Assembly (NCBI GenBank): GCA_965238125.1
Contig: OZ250179.1
Location: 6,324,001 to 6,388,000 of the forward strand
Direction of reading: 5' to 3'
Length of the DNA: 64,000 bases
Source: UBA6623 sp965238125
GTDB lineage: Bacteria; Acidobacteriota; Terriglobia; Bryobacterales; UBA6623
Position numbers and translations under genes: made by a program
The notes under the pieces: model-generated
What the model saw: only the letters and a program-made list of their open reading frames with translations
What the model was told of the DNA's origin: nothing
Databases searched by the model: none
Shown here: positions 56,805 through 64,000 of the stretch, in pieces
How positions within the stretch are numbered: the first letter of the stretch is position 1
Layout: the number at the start of each line of letters is the position of its first letter

Positions 56805-58130
56805 ATGGCTTCCCCTCCCGAACATCCTCGCATTCCAGTTGGCGACCTCTTCCTCGATATGCCCTTCACCTCGGCGCATTGGAAGGCCGGCATCGCCTTG
56901 TTTTTCAGTTTCGTGATCGAGGCCTGGGAGATGATGATCGTCATCTACGCCGGCGATCTCATTTCGGCGGATTTCGGGCTCGACCGCAATCAACTGGGCT
57001 CTCTGATCGGCTCGACTTTCCTGGGGATGATTCCCGGTTGTCTGACTTGGGGGAAGATCGCCGACGCCCGCGGCCGCAAGACGACCATGATCTGGAGCCT
57101 GGCTTCTTACGGCGTCGTTTCTCTGTTGAGCGCCTTTTCCCCGACCTACGCCGTGCTCTGGTGGACTCGCTTTGTCGCCGGGTTCGCTTTGTCGGGAGTG
57201 CTGGTCGCCTCGTTTGTCTATTTCGAAGAGCTTCTGCCCGTGAAGGTTCGTGGGCCGGCCACCGTTTACCTGGCGTCGGGTTGGCCCGTGGGCATGCTCA
57301 TCGCCATCGGCGTCACGGCGTCGTTGAGGCATACAAGTTGGAACTGGATCATCGCGGTTAGTTCCTTGGCCGGACTTTGGGCTCTGGTCGTGTGGAAGCT
57401 GGCCCCCGAGTCGCCGTACTGGGCTGTCGGCAAGGGACGACAGGAGCTCGCCAAACGCTCGATCAGCCGCCTGGCCGGCGGCCGGCTGGATTCGCGAATC
57501 GCCGAGGCCGAGTTGGTGCTTGATCATTACGAGCAGGGATCCTATCGGGAGTTATTCCACCGCAAGCTGCGGCGTGTGACCTGGCTACAATCCGCCATCA
57601 ACTTTTTCTTTGCTTGGGGATACTGGGGGCTCGCTTCCTGGATGCCGATTTTGCTGGCCGATCGCGGCCTTTCGACCCCCGCGGGTTACACCTTTATGGC
57701 CGTGTCCGCCGTCAGTATGGTTCCCGGCTATATGGCGGCCTCCTGGCTCACGGGACGCTTCGGCCGTAAGAAAATCATGGTGAGTTTCGTGGGCGGCGCC
57801 GCGCTGTTCGGTTTTGGCTTCGCCCAATCCGAGACGCTGACGCAGATGTATCTGTGGAATTTCGGCCTGTTCTTTTTTAACCAGGGCGCATGGGGTGTTT
57901 GGGATACCTGGATGGGCGAGTTTTATCCGACGGAGGTTCGCGGGGTGGGTTACAGCTTGGGGTTGACGGTGCAACGCGTCGCCAACTCCCTGGCCCCGAT
58001 CGTGATCGGAGCATTGCTGGCGAGTAATGTGAGCTTCGGTTTCACGGTGTCCTTCATCTCTTCGTTTTTGATTACGGCGGCGGTTTGCAGCGTGTTTCTG
58101 CCGGAGACGGAGGGGAAGGTGCTGCATTGA
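56805..58130 (+). CDS. MFS transporter, probably for the hydantoinase substrate
   Basis: This 441-residue protein has twelve membrane helices. The cytoplasmic MFS motif is GKIADARGRKTTM between helices 2 and 3 and TGRFGRKKIMV between helices 8 and 9. An acidic helix 1 (FSFVIEAWEMMIVIYAGDL) and the sugar-porter-like RFVAGFALSG place it near the metabolite:H+ symporters (AAHS/SHS type). It starts 11 bp after hyuB, so it probably imports what HyuAB degrade. It is the third cargo gene. Confidence 0.9.
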   Translation: MASPPEHPRIPVGDLFLDMPFTSAHWKAGIALFFSFVIEAWEMMIVIYAGDLISADFGLDRNQLGSLIGSTFLGMIPGCLTWGKIADARGRKTTMIWSLASYGVVSLLSAFSPTYAVLWWTRFVAGFALSGVLVASFVYFEELLPVKVRGPATVYLASGWPVGMLIAIGVTASLRHTSWNWIIAVSSLAGLWALVVWKLAPESPYWAVGKGRQELAKRSISRLAGGRLDSRIAEAELVLDHYEQGSYRELFHRKLRRVTWLQSAINFFFAWGYWGLASWMPILLADRGLSTPAGYTFMAVSAVSMVPGYMAASWLTGRFGRKKIMVSFVGGAALFGFGFAQSETLTQMYLWNFGLFFFNQGAWGVWDTWMGEFYPTEVRGVGYSLGLTVQRVANSLAPIVIGALLASNVSFGFTVSFISSFLITAAVCSVFLPETEGKVLH

Positions 58131-58308
58131 CCCAGTCGCCCCGAGGATGAGTCGTAGGATCAGGCCGTCGGATGAGTCGGAAACGCGACCGAAAGAAGCA
58201 GCTGCCGATACGGCACGATCCGTTGCGTTCTTTCCGGTGGGACGTTGGTGGGTGTCTTTCTCATGACGTCTTAGCTTGTCGTGGTGGGTAAAGATTCTTT
58301 AATGGGAA

Positions 58309-58380
58309 GCTGTCCCCGGTTTCGTCTGTCCCCGGTTTCGTCTTCCCGGTTTCGTCCCGGTTTCCCCCTTCCGGTTTCCC
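58309..58380. repeat. short degenerate tandem repeat (CCGGTTTCGTC)
   Basis: Five tandem units with the core CCGGTTTC occur in about 70 bases; the first two read TGTCCCCGGTTTCGTC exactly. The TGTCCCC part recalls the ends of the REPIN-like and MITE-like repeats elsewhere. It fills part of the 411-bp gap between the MFS gene and the next gene, which has no other visible feature. Confidence 0.6.
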
Positions 58381-58541
58381 TCTAAGAAGTGCCTCCGATT
58401 GAACGGGTTGGTGTGCCAAGAAAGCACTTGGCGTGCCAGGGGCCGAAACGGAATCCTGGGCCAATCACCTGGTTGCCCCCGAGCGTTTTTGGGTTAACTC
58501 CCAGCGTGACTATGCCGACCGCTGGGGAGTATCATGAATGA

Positions 58542-59198
58542 ATGCGATTCCACATTCATGTCGACGCCGCCGAAATGTCACGCGATTTTGAGGAAGCAGC
58601 TACAAGGGACCTCGGCTTCTCACGTGATGATTTCAACCCTATGCCGAGCAAGGGTCCGCAGGCATACCCCTGCAATCATCTTTCGAAAAAACTAGCAACG
58701 GTCAACGAATTCCATCGTGCTTTCGACGATGTCGCACAACTGGCCGTCTCTGGAGTCGTCGGCTACATCGAAGGCGAGTGCGTGGTCCGCCGAAGCGAAG
58801 TACGACCTTTGATCTATGCGCCAAGCGTCCCCTTACCTTTCTCGGTAGGTCTTAAGGACTTGGGACCTCGAGAATTCCGTGAAACCGAGATACATATTAG
58901 CGCCTTAGCTTCCGATGTTGACGATGACGTCAAATCCTCGCTGGTGACAGCTGGTTTCTTTTTGGCATACAAGGGGAACGTCGATCAGCGAAAGCTCATA
59001 TTCACTATACAAGGATCAGTGCGCACTATTCGTCCGGTCTATGTTGTCCTGCTGCAATGGTTATCCACATCAGGAGCTCTCGGGCCTTGCGTCATTAAGG
59101 AGGAACGGATCCGCCGGTTCTGGCTAAGTGATCCTGATGTGTTCCGGCCACCGGTCGTTGAAACCATTCTGCCGGTCGGCATCTGCGAGAAATTGTGA
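58542..59198 (+). CDS. unknown protein in the composite transposon
   Basis: The 218-residue protein starts MRFHIHVDAAEMSRDFEEAA and looks soluble, with mixed alpha/beta character and three Trp. No motif or family is recognised. GGGAG lies about 13 bases before the ATG. Base composition is less GC-rich than that of hyuAB (for example GAGATACATATTAGCGCC), so it may have a different origin. It ends 26 bp before the truncated IS1380 copy H and appears complete. Confidence 0.6.
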   Translation: MRFHIHVDAAEMSRDFEEAATRDLGFSRDDFNPMPSKGPQAYPCNHLSKKLATVNEFHRAFDDVAQLAVSGVVGYIEGECVVRRSEVRPLIYAPSVPLPFSVGLKDLGPREFRETEIHISALASDVDDDVKSSLVTAGFFLAYKGNVDQRKLIFTIQGSVRTIRPVYVVLLQWLSTSGALGPCVIKEERIRRFWLSDPDVFRPPVVETILPVGICEKL

Positions 59199-59224
59199 TG
59201 TTAAGCGACCGCGAGGCGCGAGCT

Positions 59225-59826
59225 TTGCCCGGTCGCAACTTTGCCGCCAAGCAATCGCCGTGCTGGTTGAACAGCAACAGTGGGTGGTAGCAGACCGACT
59301 CGAAGTGGCCGTTGTAGGCGCTGCCTTCCTGCCGGCCGTGGACGGGGCTCTCGGTAGAGTCCATGTCCAGCACGACGCACTCGGAGTCATCACCGGCCTC
59401 GGCTTGCGCGATCAACTCGCGGTTCACCGCCATCAGCCCGATCAGATTCTCGTCGCCGGCGAGCATGGCGGTCTCGAAGCTCTGCAGCCGGGAGGTCAGC
59501 GCCGCGCCGCGATCCCAGTTCTTCTTCGAGCCAATCAGCCGAAAGGTTGGATCGGCGGAGACACGAACGGCGTCGTTGAGATCCTCGTAGCCCGCCAAGC
59601 GGGAGTAGACCGACTGTCGCAGCAGATCGACGAACGGGAACTTCTTGTTCGAGCCTTGCCGCGAATCCGTCAGATGCTCGTCTATCAGCTTGCCTAGTCC
59701 GAGTCGTTCGTCCAGTTCGCGAATGAGAATCAGCCCGCCATCCGAGGTGACTCGCGATCCTTGGAAATCGACCTTGAGAAATCCATTGAAGGTGAGCTGA
59801 AACGGTTTGTTTTCTTTTTCACCCAT
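59225..59826 (-). pseudogene. IS1380 transposase, N-terminal 200 residues (copy H)
   Basis: The frame starts MGEKENKPFQLTFNGFLKVD at 59826 and matches copies F and G to about residue 200, including the first catalytic Asp (LDMDSTESPVHG). It then continues into unrelated sequence. Second and third catalytic residues are absent. Confidence 0.9.
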
Positions 59827-59933
59827 TGGGTGTTGATCTCCTCAGCGCCTTGAGTGCTTTCAAGCCCGCATAAATAAAGGCGTCCGAGTCCACCCGATGG
59901 TTAGCAGAACCGAAACTAAAGTGGAAATCCAGG
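59225..59933 (-). mobile_element. IS1380-family element, copy H, downstream half missing
   Basis: The 709-bp remnant starts abruptly at TTGCCCGGTCGCAAC and ends with the upstream terminus GTGGAAATCCAGG. The terminus differs by one base from copies F and G (CCAGG against CCGGG). Its right flank is CTTAG, which matches the left flank of copy G. Confidence 0.9.
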
Positions 59934-60444
59934 CTTAGCACAGAGCGGCGGCTAGCCGCGATTGAAATGGCAGCGGGGCGGCAATCCGAAAATGACGGAC
60001 GCTACAAGCCGTTGGACAGTAGTGTTTCCAGGGTCTCCTCGGACAATGCGAAAGGTGGAACTTGCGTCAAAAGGGAGTTTACATCCGAGGACCACGGCGT
60101 GCCCTATGCTCCGGGTAAAGTTTTTATCCTCACGGGGGCAGACTCCTACTGTCTTCACCCGGAGATTCGCGAACCATTGATGGTTCAGGTCTCATACAGT
60201 CAACGATATCCCAAGGGGAAGAAACCGCTGCCGATCGAGTCGGAGCTTGAACCGTTTGTGGGGGGTCTTAGTTTCACTCCCGTTCGGTAGCTCCACGGTT
60301 TAGACTGGCCCGAGACGCCGCGTTCGTGGACAAGCAAAGGAGAAACCGCGAGCCGGCCTGAGCGGCTGCCGCGGCCGGTGGCCGCCAACGACGCGCCGAC
60401 CCAAATCGACGGATGGATCGTTTCGGGTCGTGTCCGCGGACCCC

Positions 60445-61779
60445 TTACAGGCGCACGATCTTCTCGTCAACGATTCCGGGGTAACGGTTGCGCGTGTCCA
60501 CTAACCTCGGGCAGGTTTCGAGCAGACCGTCATAGTCGAGCTCGGAGTGGTCGGCGACAATGACGGCGCAATCGGACGCCGCGGCGGCTTCGAGCAAGTC
60601 CGCGGACTCGCGCACCTGCCCGTCGATCTCGAGGCTCGGGACAAACGGGTCGGTATAGCTGATAATCCCGCCGCGGTCCTCGAGCAGCTTGATGATGTCG
60701 AGCGCCGGCGACTCGCGCGTATCGGAAACATCGCGCTTATAGGCCACGCCGACGATATGGATGCGGGAGCCTTTCACCGGCTTGCCGCAATCGTTGAGCG
60801 CGGCCTGCACCTTGTCGGCGACAAAACGGGGCATCTGGCTGTTGATTTGCGCCGCCAGCTCGATCAGATGAGCCTCGTGCCCGGTCTGCCTTGTCTTCCA
60901 GGAAAGATAAATCGGGTCGACCGGGATGCAGTGGCCGCCCAAACCGGGGCCGGGATAAAACGGCATGAAGCCGAACGGCTTCGTCGCGGCGGCTTCGATC
61001 ACTTCCCAGACGTCGATATTCATGTGGTCGCACATCAGCGCCATTTCGTTCGCCAAGCCGATGTTGATCATGCGGAAGGTGTTTTCCATCAGCTTGACCA
61101 TCTCGGCCACGCGGGTGGAGCTGACCGCGACGACTTGGTCCATCACTTGGGAATAAAAGAGCCGCCCCATCTCGGTGCAGGCCGGGGTGACGCCGCCGAT
61201 GACCTTGGGGATATTGCGGGTGTTGAACTCGGCATTGCCCGGGTCGACGCGCTCGGGCGAAAAGCACAGGAAAAAGTCGCGCCCCGCCTTGAGGCCCGAG
61301 CGCTCGAGCACCGGTAAAATGGCCTCTTCGGTCGTTCCCGGGTAGGTGGTCGATTCCAAAATGACCAACATGCCGGGACGAAGTTGCTCGGCGAGTTCTT
61401 CGGTCGCCGCAAGGACATGGCTCAGGTCGGGATCGCGCGTCTTGCGCAACGGCGTCGGCACGCTGATGCTGACGGTGTCGCACTCAGCAAGCGCGGCGAA
61501 GGATGTGGTCACGGAAGCTTTGTCCGAGCCGATCCACTGGGCAAAAGCCTCGGCCTCCACATCGGGAATCGAACATCGCCCGGCCCGCAGTTGCGCGACC
61601 TTGGCGTCATCCCGATCAACGCCGGTGACGGCATAGCCGGCGCGCCCGAGCTCAACGGCGAGCGGCAGCCCGACATATCCCAGCCCGATGACGCCCGCGC
61701 GGGCGGTACGCGCGCGAATTCTTTCCGCCAAAACGGCGGCCGGGTCGATCGGAGCGGGCGCTTCCAGTGCGGTTCCCAT
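60445..61779 (-). CDS. UDP-N-acetyl-hexosamine / UDP-sugar 6-dehydrogenase (WbpA/WecC type)
   Basis: This 444-residue enzyme has an N-terminal Rossmann motif (GVIGLGYVGLPLAVELGRAG), the central SVPTPLRKTRDPDLS and the catalytic Cys in GPGLGGHCIPVDP. A UDP-binding C-terminal domain follows (VGVAYKRDVSDTRESPALDI). It oxidises the C6 alcohol of a UDP-sugar to a uronic acid in two NAD-dependent steps. The ESTTYPGTTEE segment is typical of the UDP-GlcNAc/ManNAc group rather than UDP-glucose dehydrogenase. No other polysaccharide genes are adjacent. Confidence 0.9.
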   Translation of the reverse strand: MGTALEAPAPIDPAAVLAERIRARTARAGVIGLGYVGLPLAVELGRAGYAVTGVDRDDAKVAQLRAGRCSIPDVEAEAFAQWIGSDKASVTTSFAALAECDTVSISVPTPLRKTRDPDLSHVLAATEELAEQLRPGMLVILESTTYPGTTEEAILPVLERSGLKAGRDFFLCFSPERVDPGNAEFNTRNIPKVIGGVTPACTEMGRLFYSQVMDQVVAVSSTRVAEMVKLMENTFRMINIGLANEMALMCDHMNIDVWEVIEAAATKPFGFMPFYPGPGLGGHCIPVDPIYLSWKTRQTGHEAHLIELAAQINSQMPRFVADKVQAALNDCGKPVKGSRIHIVGVAYKRDVSDTRESPALDIIKLLEDRGGIISYTDPFVPSLEIDGQVRESADLLEAAAASDCAVIVADHSELDYDGLLETCPRLVDTRNRYPGIVDEKIVRL

Positions 61780-62098
61780 CGTTTTGATTATCCCATCGCG
61801 AGCAGAAAGGGGGATATTTAATCGATCGAACCGAGTTGCCGAATGCTTTAATATTTAGTCCAATTTTGCAATAGCTGAAAGTTCGCACCACACCGGCACG
61901 GCGGTAAACTCGCGGGTTCGAACCCCAACCGAGCCGCGAGAGTAATCGAGCGGTATGCGATGCTGCGCCCCGGAAGCAAGACAAGCGGTGGTCGCAACAA
62001 CGCCTCCTCGGGAGCAACCCCCAGGCCTTGCCGAGAGCCACCCCGTGACGTCAGTCTTAACGGCAGGATGAGAGAAAAGACACGGGATTCGCCGCGGT
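61780..62098. other. intergenic region with a GGGTTCGAACCC palindrome
   Basis: The 319 bases between the dehydrogenase and the lipoprotein gene hold no convincing gene. GGGTTCGAACCC (about 61913-61924) resembles a tRNA T-loop, but the flanking stem bases do not pair and no acceptor stem is found. Confidence 0.5.
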
Positions 62099-62917
62099 CT
62101 ATCCCTGTGCCTTGCGGGCCAGGGCGCGGGCGGCGGCCTTGGTCGCTTTGTCTTCGCCCTTGAGGGCCGGTTGCAGGCACTCGCGGGTTCTCTTGAGAAC
62201 CATCTTGCGCCGAGCGGGGTCGTCGAGGCGGCCGGGTTCGAAGGCGGCGGCGGCTTGTTGCAAGGTGTGCGCGACGCCCAACAGAAAACGAGCCTTATCG
62301 ACTGTCACGGGAAGCGATTCGAAGCGACTCTTGGCGGCGGCCGGCTCCTCGTCGCCGACGGCGTCCATGGTTTGGAGAATGAAATGGCGATCCAGCGTTC
62401 TCGCCGCGGCCGCTTCGAGCACGTCCTCACCCGGCATGTTGCCGACCTTGATGCGGCGAAGGATCGGCGATGCGGCCGTGCCGGCTTTGGGCAGGGGAAA
62501 GCCCAGCGCGATGGTTTCAGACGACTCGGCCGTCTGTTCCAATTCCGTCACGGCGTCGAGAAGGGCCAAAACGCGCGTCTTGGTCTGTCGGCGGTATTGT
62601 CCAATGCAGATGTTGTAGTTTTTCGATTCCCACTGAGGCACGAAGTGAATGCCCTCGGCGCACGATTCCTCCCACTCCATCGCGGCCCGGGTCATCGCTC
62701 CTAGAATCGTGACCTTCCAAGCCGACGCGCGTTCGGCATAGCCGGTATCGAGGGAGAGAAGGTCTTCCAGATACGCCAGTGTGTCGGTGTAATCCCCCAT
62801 TTCGAATTGTCGGTGAGCCTGGACCCAAAACTCCGTCCCTGGGGGCGCGGGCGTGCACGCGGCCAGGGCGATGATCAGCAGTAGGGCCGGCGTGGATTTG
62901 AAAATCAGGTACTTCAT
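62099..62917 (-). CDS. lipoprotein of unknown function
   Basis: This 272-residue protein has a lipoprotein signal with the lipobox LAAC (cysteine at about residue 21, LLIIALAACTPAPPG). It is then largely helical and TPR-like (AHRQFEMGDYTDTLAYLEDL). The C-terminus is rich in Lys and Ala (GEDKATKAAARALARKAQG). It probably sits at the membrane as a scaffold or assembly factor. No partner is evident nearby. Confidence 0.72.
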   Translation of the reverse strand: MKYLIFKSTPALLLIIALAACTPAPPGTEFWVQAHRQFEMGDYTDTLAYLEDLLSLDTGYAERASAWKVTILGAMTRAAMEWEESCAEGIHFVPQWESKNYNICIGQYRRQTKTRVLALLDAVTELEQTAESSETIALGFPLPKAGTAASPILRRIKVGNMPGEDVLEAAAARTLDRHFILQTMDAVGDEEPAAAKSRFESLPVTVDKARFLLGVAHTLQQAAAAFEPGRLDDPARRKMVLKRTRECLQPALKGEDKATKAAARALARKAQG

Positions 62918-63070
62918 CGGGCTTATCTTCGGAGCATAGCAGCCGGGGGGCGATAAGACGGCTCATGAACGAAAGACGGTTTGCGCGCCGGTCAGCTTGC
63001 CTCGGGCTGTTGCGTGGAGAGCGAGTCCGTCGGATTCCGCCCGGAGGGAGGTTGGGTTGGGCGGGTTGCC

Positions 63071-63092
63071 GGGCAGGCCTGGAGACCTGCCC
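63071..63092. repeat. GGGCAGG..CCTGCCC palindrome
   Basis: GGGCAGG and CCTGCCC pair around CCTGGAGA. The same hairpin with nearly the same loop occurs at 20438-20458. Both are preceded by GGCGGGTTG and followed by a CAGTGG or CACTGG run. It lies in the 258-bp gap between the lipoprotein and the biotin carboxylase gene. Confidence 0.65.
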
Positions 63093-63175
63093 CACTGGGG
63101 GAGCGGCACGAGGACCGGTCGCTGCCGGGTGCTCCAGCTTTGTATGCCGGTCCGCGGCACGGTAAGATTGCCTCT

Positions 63176-64000
63176 ATGAGCTTGCGGAGTCTTCTTGTCG
63201 CCAATCGAGGGGAAATCGCGGTCCGTATTATCCGCGCGGCGACGGAGTTGGGCGTGCGGGCCGTGGCGGTCTATTCCGAGGACGACGAGTCGTCGCTGCA
63301 CACTCGCAAGGCCGATCAGGCCGTTGCTCTTCAGGGGCAGGGCGCGCGCGCTTATCTCGACATCGACCAACTGATCGCCGCCGCCCAAGACGCCGGTTGC
63401 GACGCTGTCCACCCGGGGTACGGGTTCCTGAGTGAAAGCGCCGAATTCGCCCGCCGCTGCGGCGAGCAGGGTCTCATCTTCGTTGGGCCGCGGCCCGAGA
63501 CGCTCGAGCTTTTCGGCGACAAGGTACGTGCGCGCGCGATGGCGGAGAGTTGCCTCGTGCCCGTCCTGCCCGGCACCTCGGGGGCGGCGAGTCTCGACGA
63601 AGCCCGCGAGTTTTTCGAGTCGCTCGGCGGCGCGCCGATCATGATCAAAGCGGTGGCGGGCGGGGGAGGCCGCGGCATGCGTGCTGTCTCGCGCGCCGAG
63701 GAGATCGAGTCAGCCTTCGAACGCAGCCGTTCGGAAGCCGAAAAGGCTTTCGGCATCGGAGACCTTTACGTGGAGCGACTGGTCCGGGAGGCACGCCACA
63801 TTGAAGTGCAGATCGTGGGGGACGGGTCGGGGGCGGTCATCCACTTGGGCGAGCGCGAATGCAGCATTCAAAGAAGACATCAGAAACTGGTCGAGATCGC
63901 GCCGGCGCCCGGACTGGCCGAAGCGATGCGCGAAGAGCTCTGGGAAGCGGCCGTGCGCTTGGCCGAACAGGCGCGCTATCAAAACCTCGGGACCTTCGAA
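63176..64000 (+). CDS. acyl-CoA carboxylase biotin carboxylase subunit (partial, runs off window)
   Basis: The frame starts MSLRSLLVANRGEIAVRIIR at ATG 63176 and stays open to the window end, giving 275 residues. It shows the biotin carboxylase domain: HPGYGFLSESAEFA, then the ATP-grasp Gly loop KAVAGGGGRGMR and ERECSIQRRHQKLVEIAPAP. The enzyme carboxylates biotin with ATP and bicarbonate. It may be AccC or the alpha chain of propionyl-CoA carboxylase; the second would fit the mutase-type subunit at 2840-3262. The C-terminal part is outside the window. Confidence 0.93.
   Translation, partial: MSLRSLLVANRGEIAVRIIRAATELGVRAVAVYSEDDESSLHTRKADQAVALQGQGARAYLDIDQLIAAAQDAGCDAVHPGYGFLSESAEFARRCGEQGLIFVGPRPETLELFGDKVRARAMAESCLVPVLPGTSGAASLDEAREFFESLGGAPIMIKAVAGGGGRGMRAVSRAEEIESAFERSRSEAEKAFGIGDLYVERLVREARHIEVQIVGDGSGAVIHLGERECSIQRRHQKLVEIAPAPGLAEAMREELWEAAVRLAEQARYQNLGTFE

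Larger units (their letters stand above)
51087..59933 (-). mobile_element. composite transposon: IS1380 copy G - hyuA - hyuB - MFS - IS1380 copy H
   Basis: The 8847-bp block is bounded on the left by the downstream terminus of copy G and on the right by the upstream terminus of copy H. CTTAG flanks it directly at 51082-51086 and 59934-59938. The two IS copies are in the same orientation, and H lacks its downstream half, so the outer ends together look like one long IS1380 element. The interrupted host gene closes in frame across the duplication. Confidence 0.88.
51049..60290 (+). pseudogene. unknown gene interrupted by the composite transposon
   Basis: The left part (51049-51086) and right part (59939-60290) form one frame when the transposon and one CTTAG are removed. 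It reads FYREKLAGNRYLSTERRLAA, IEMAAGRQSENDGRYKPLD and so on to GGLSFTPVR and a TAG at 60290. The two parts sum to 390 bp, a multiple of three. The N-terminus is not resolved: the frame stays open upstream into degenerate DNA after the RAYT remnant. The C-terminal part contains YAPGKVFILTGADSYCLHPE. The function is unknown. Confidence 0.65.

Noticed and set aside
61900..61930. tRNA-like GGTTCGAACCC
   Set aside because: The T-loop-like palindrome has no matching T-stem, anticodon arm or acceptor stem on either strand.
1..64000. CRISPR array
   Set aside because: No array of regularly spaced identical short repeats was seen; the repeated sequences are IS copies and palindromes.

Overview
The window is a high-GC bacterial chromosome segment, about 60% or more by eye. 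The gene content suggests a heterotrophic soil or host-associated lineage, most like Acidobacteriota (Bryobacterales/Solibacter type). The basis is secreted Gfo/Idh/MocA oxidoreductases, a cytochrome c-PQQ dehydrogenase fusion, an NHL propeller, a PD40-type fragment, a 'NALKHGL' protein, and many short palindromic repeats. This placement is inferred from gene families only.

Layout. 1-2.8 kb: two IS1380-family copies break two small genes. 2.8-7.3 kb: a cobalamin-binding mutase subunit, two secreted oxidoreductases and a HigBA module. 7.3-12.8 kb: a decayed tract with frameshifted PhyH, tyrosinase, AraC and two pentapeptide genes, plus DoxX and a His-tailed protein. 13.1-15.5 kb: a three-gene polar-lipid-like cassette (cytidylyltransferase, SAM methyltransferase, CDP-alcohol phosphotransferase). 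15.7-20.1 kb: a large membrane protein, a MenC-like enolase and a NALKHGL protein. 20.4-27.6 kb: nested mobile DNA, with a group II intron in a palindrome and an IS630 copy split by an IS1380-driven unit that also carries an IS4 copy. 27.6-30.9 kb: the frdABCD fumarate reductase operon; the MenC-like gene would fit a menaquinone-linked enzyme. 31-38 kb: PQQ dehydrogenase, cupin, HupE/UreJ-like, NHL and Sel1/FecR proteins. 38-50.6 kb: more IS1380 and IS630 copies, an amidohydrolase pseudogene, and one long gene (tandem TAXI receptor) shattered by three insertions. 51.1-59.9 kb: a composite transposon carrying hyuA-hyuB-MFS. 60-64 kb: UDP-sugar dehydrogenase, a lipoprotein and the start of a biotin carboxylase.

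The main result is structural. The mobile elements can be peeled off by matching target duplications, and the broken genes then close in frame. An IS630 copy in two halves 3.6 kb apart sums to exactly 1093 bp, the length of the two intact copies here, once a CCAAT duplication is counted once. An 811-codon gene closes in frame across three insertions. A gene broken by the 8.85 kb composite transposon closes in frame across a CTTAG duplication. Two of these events look like one-ended transposition by an IS1380 element using its transposase-upstream end and a substitute far end. That is the polarity known for ISEcp1. The reconstructed receptor (membrane anchor, TAXI domain, second TAXI domain, membrane segment, helical tail) is the best candidate for an undescribed system.
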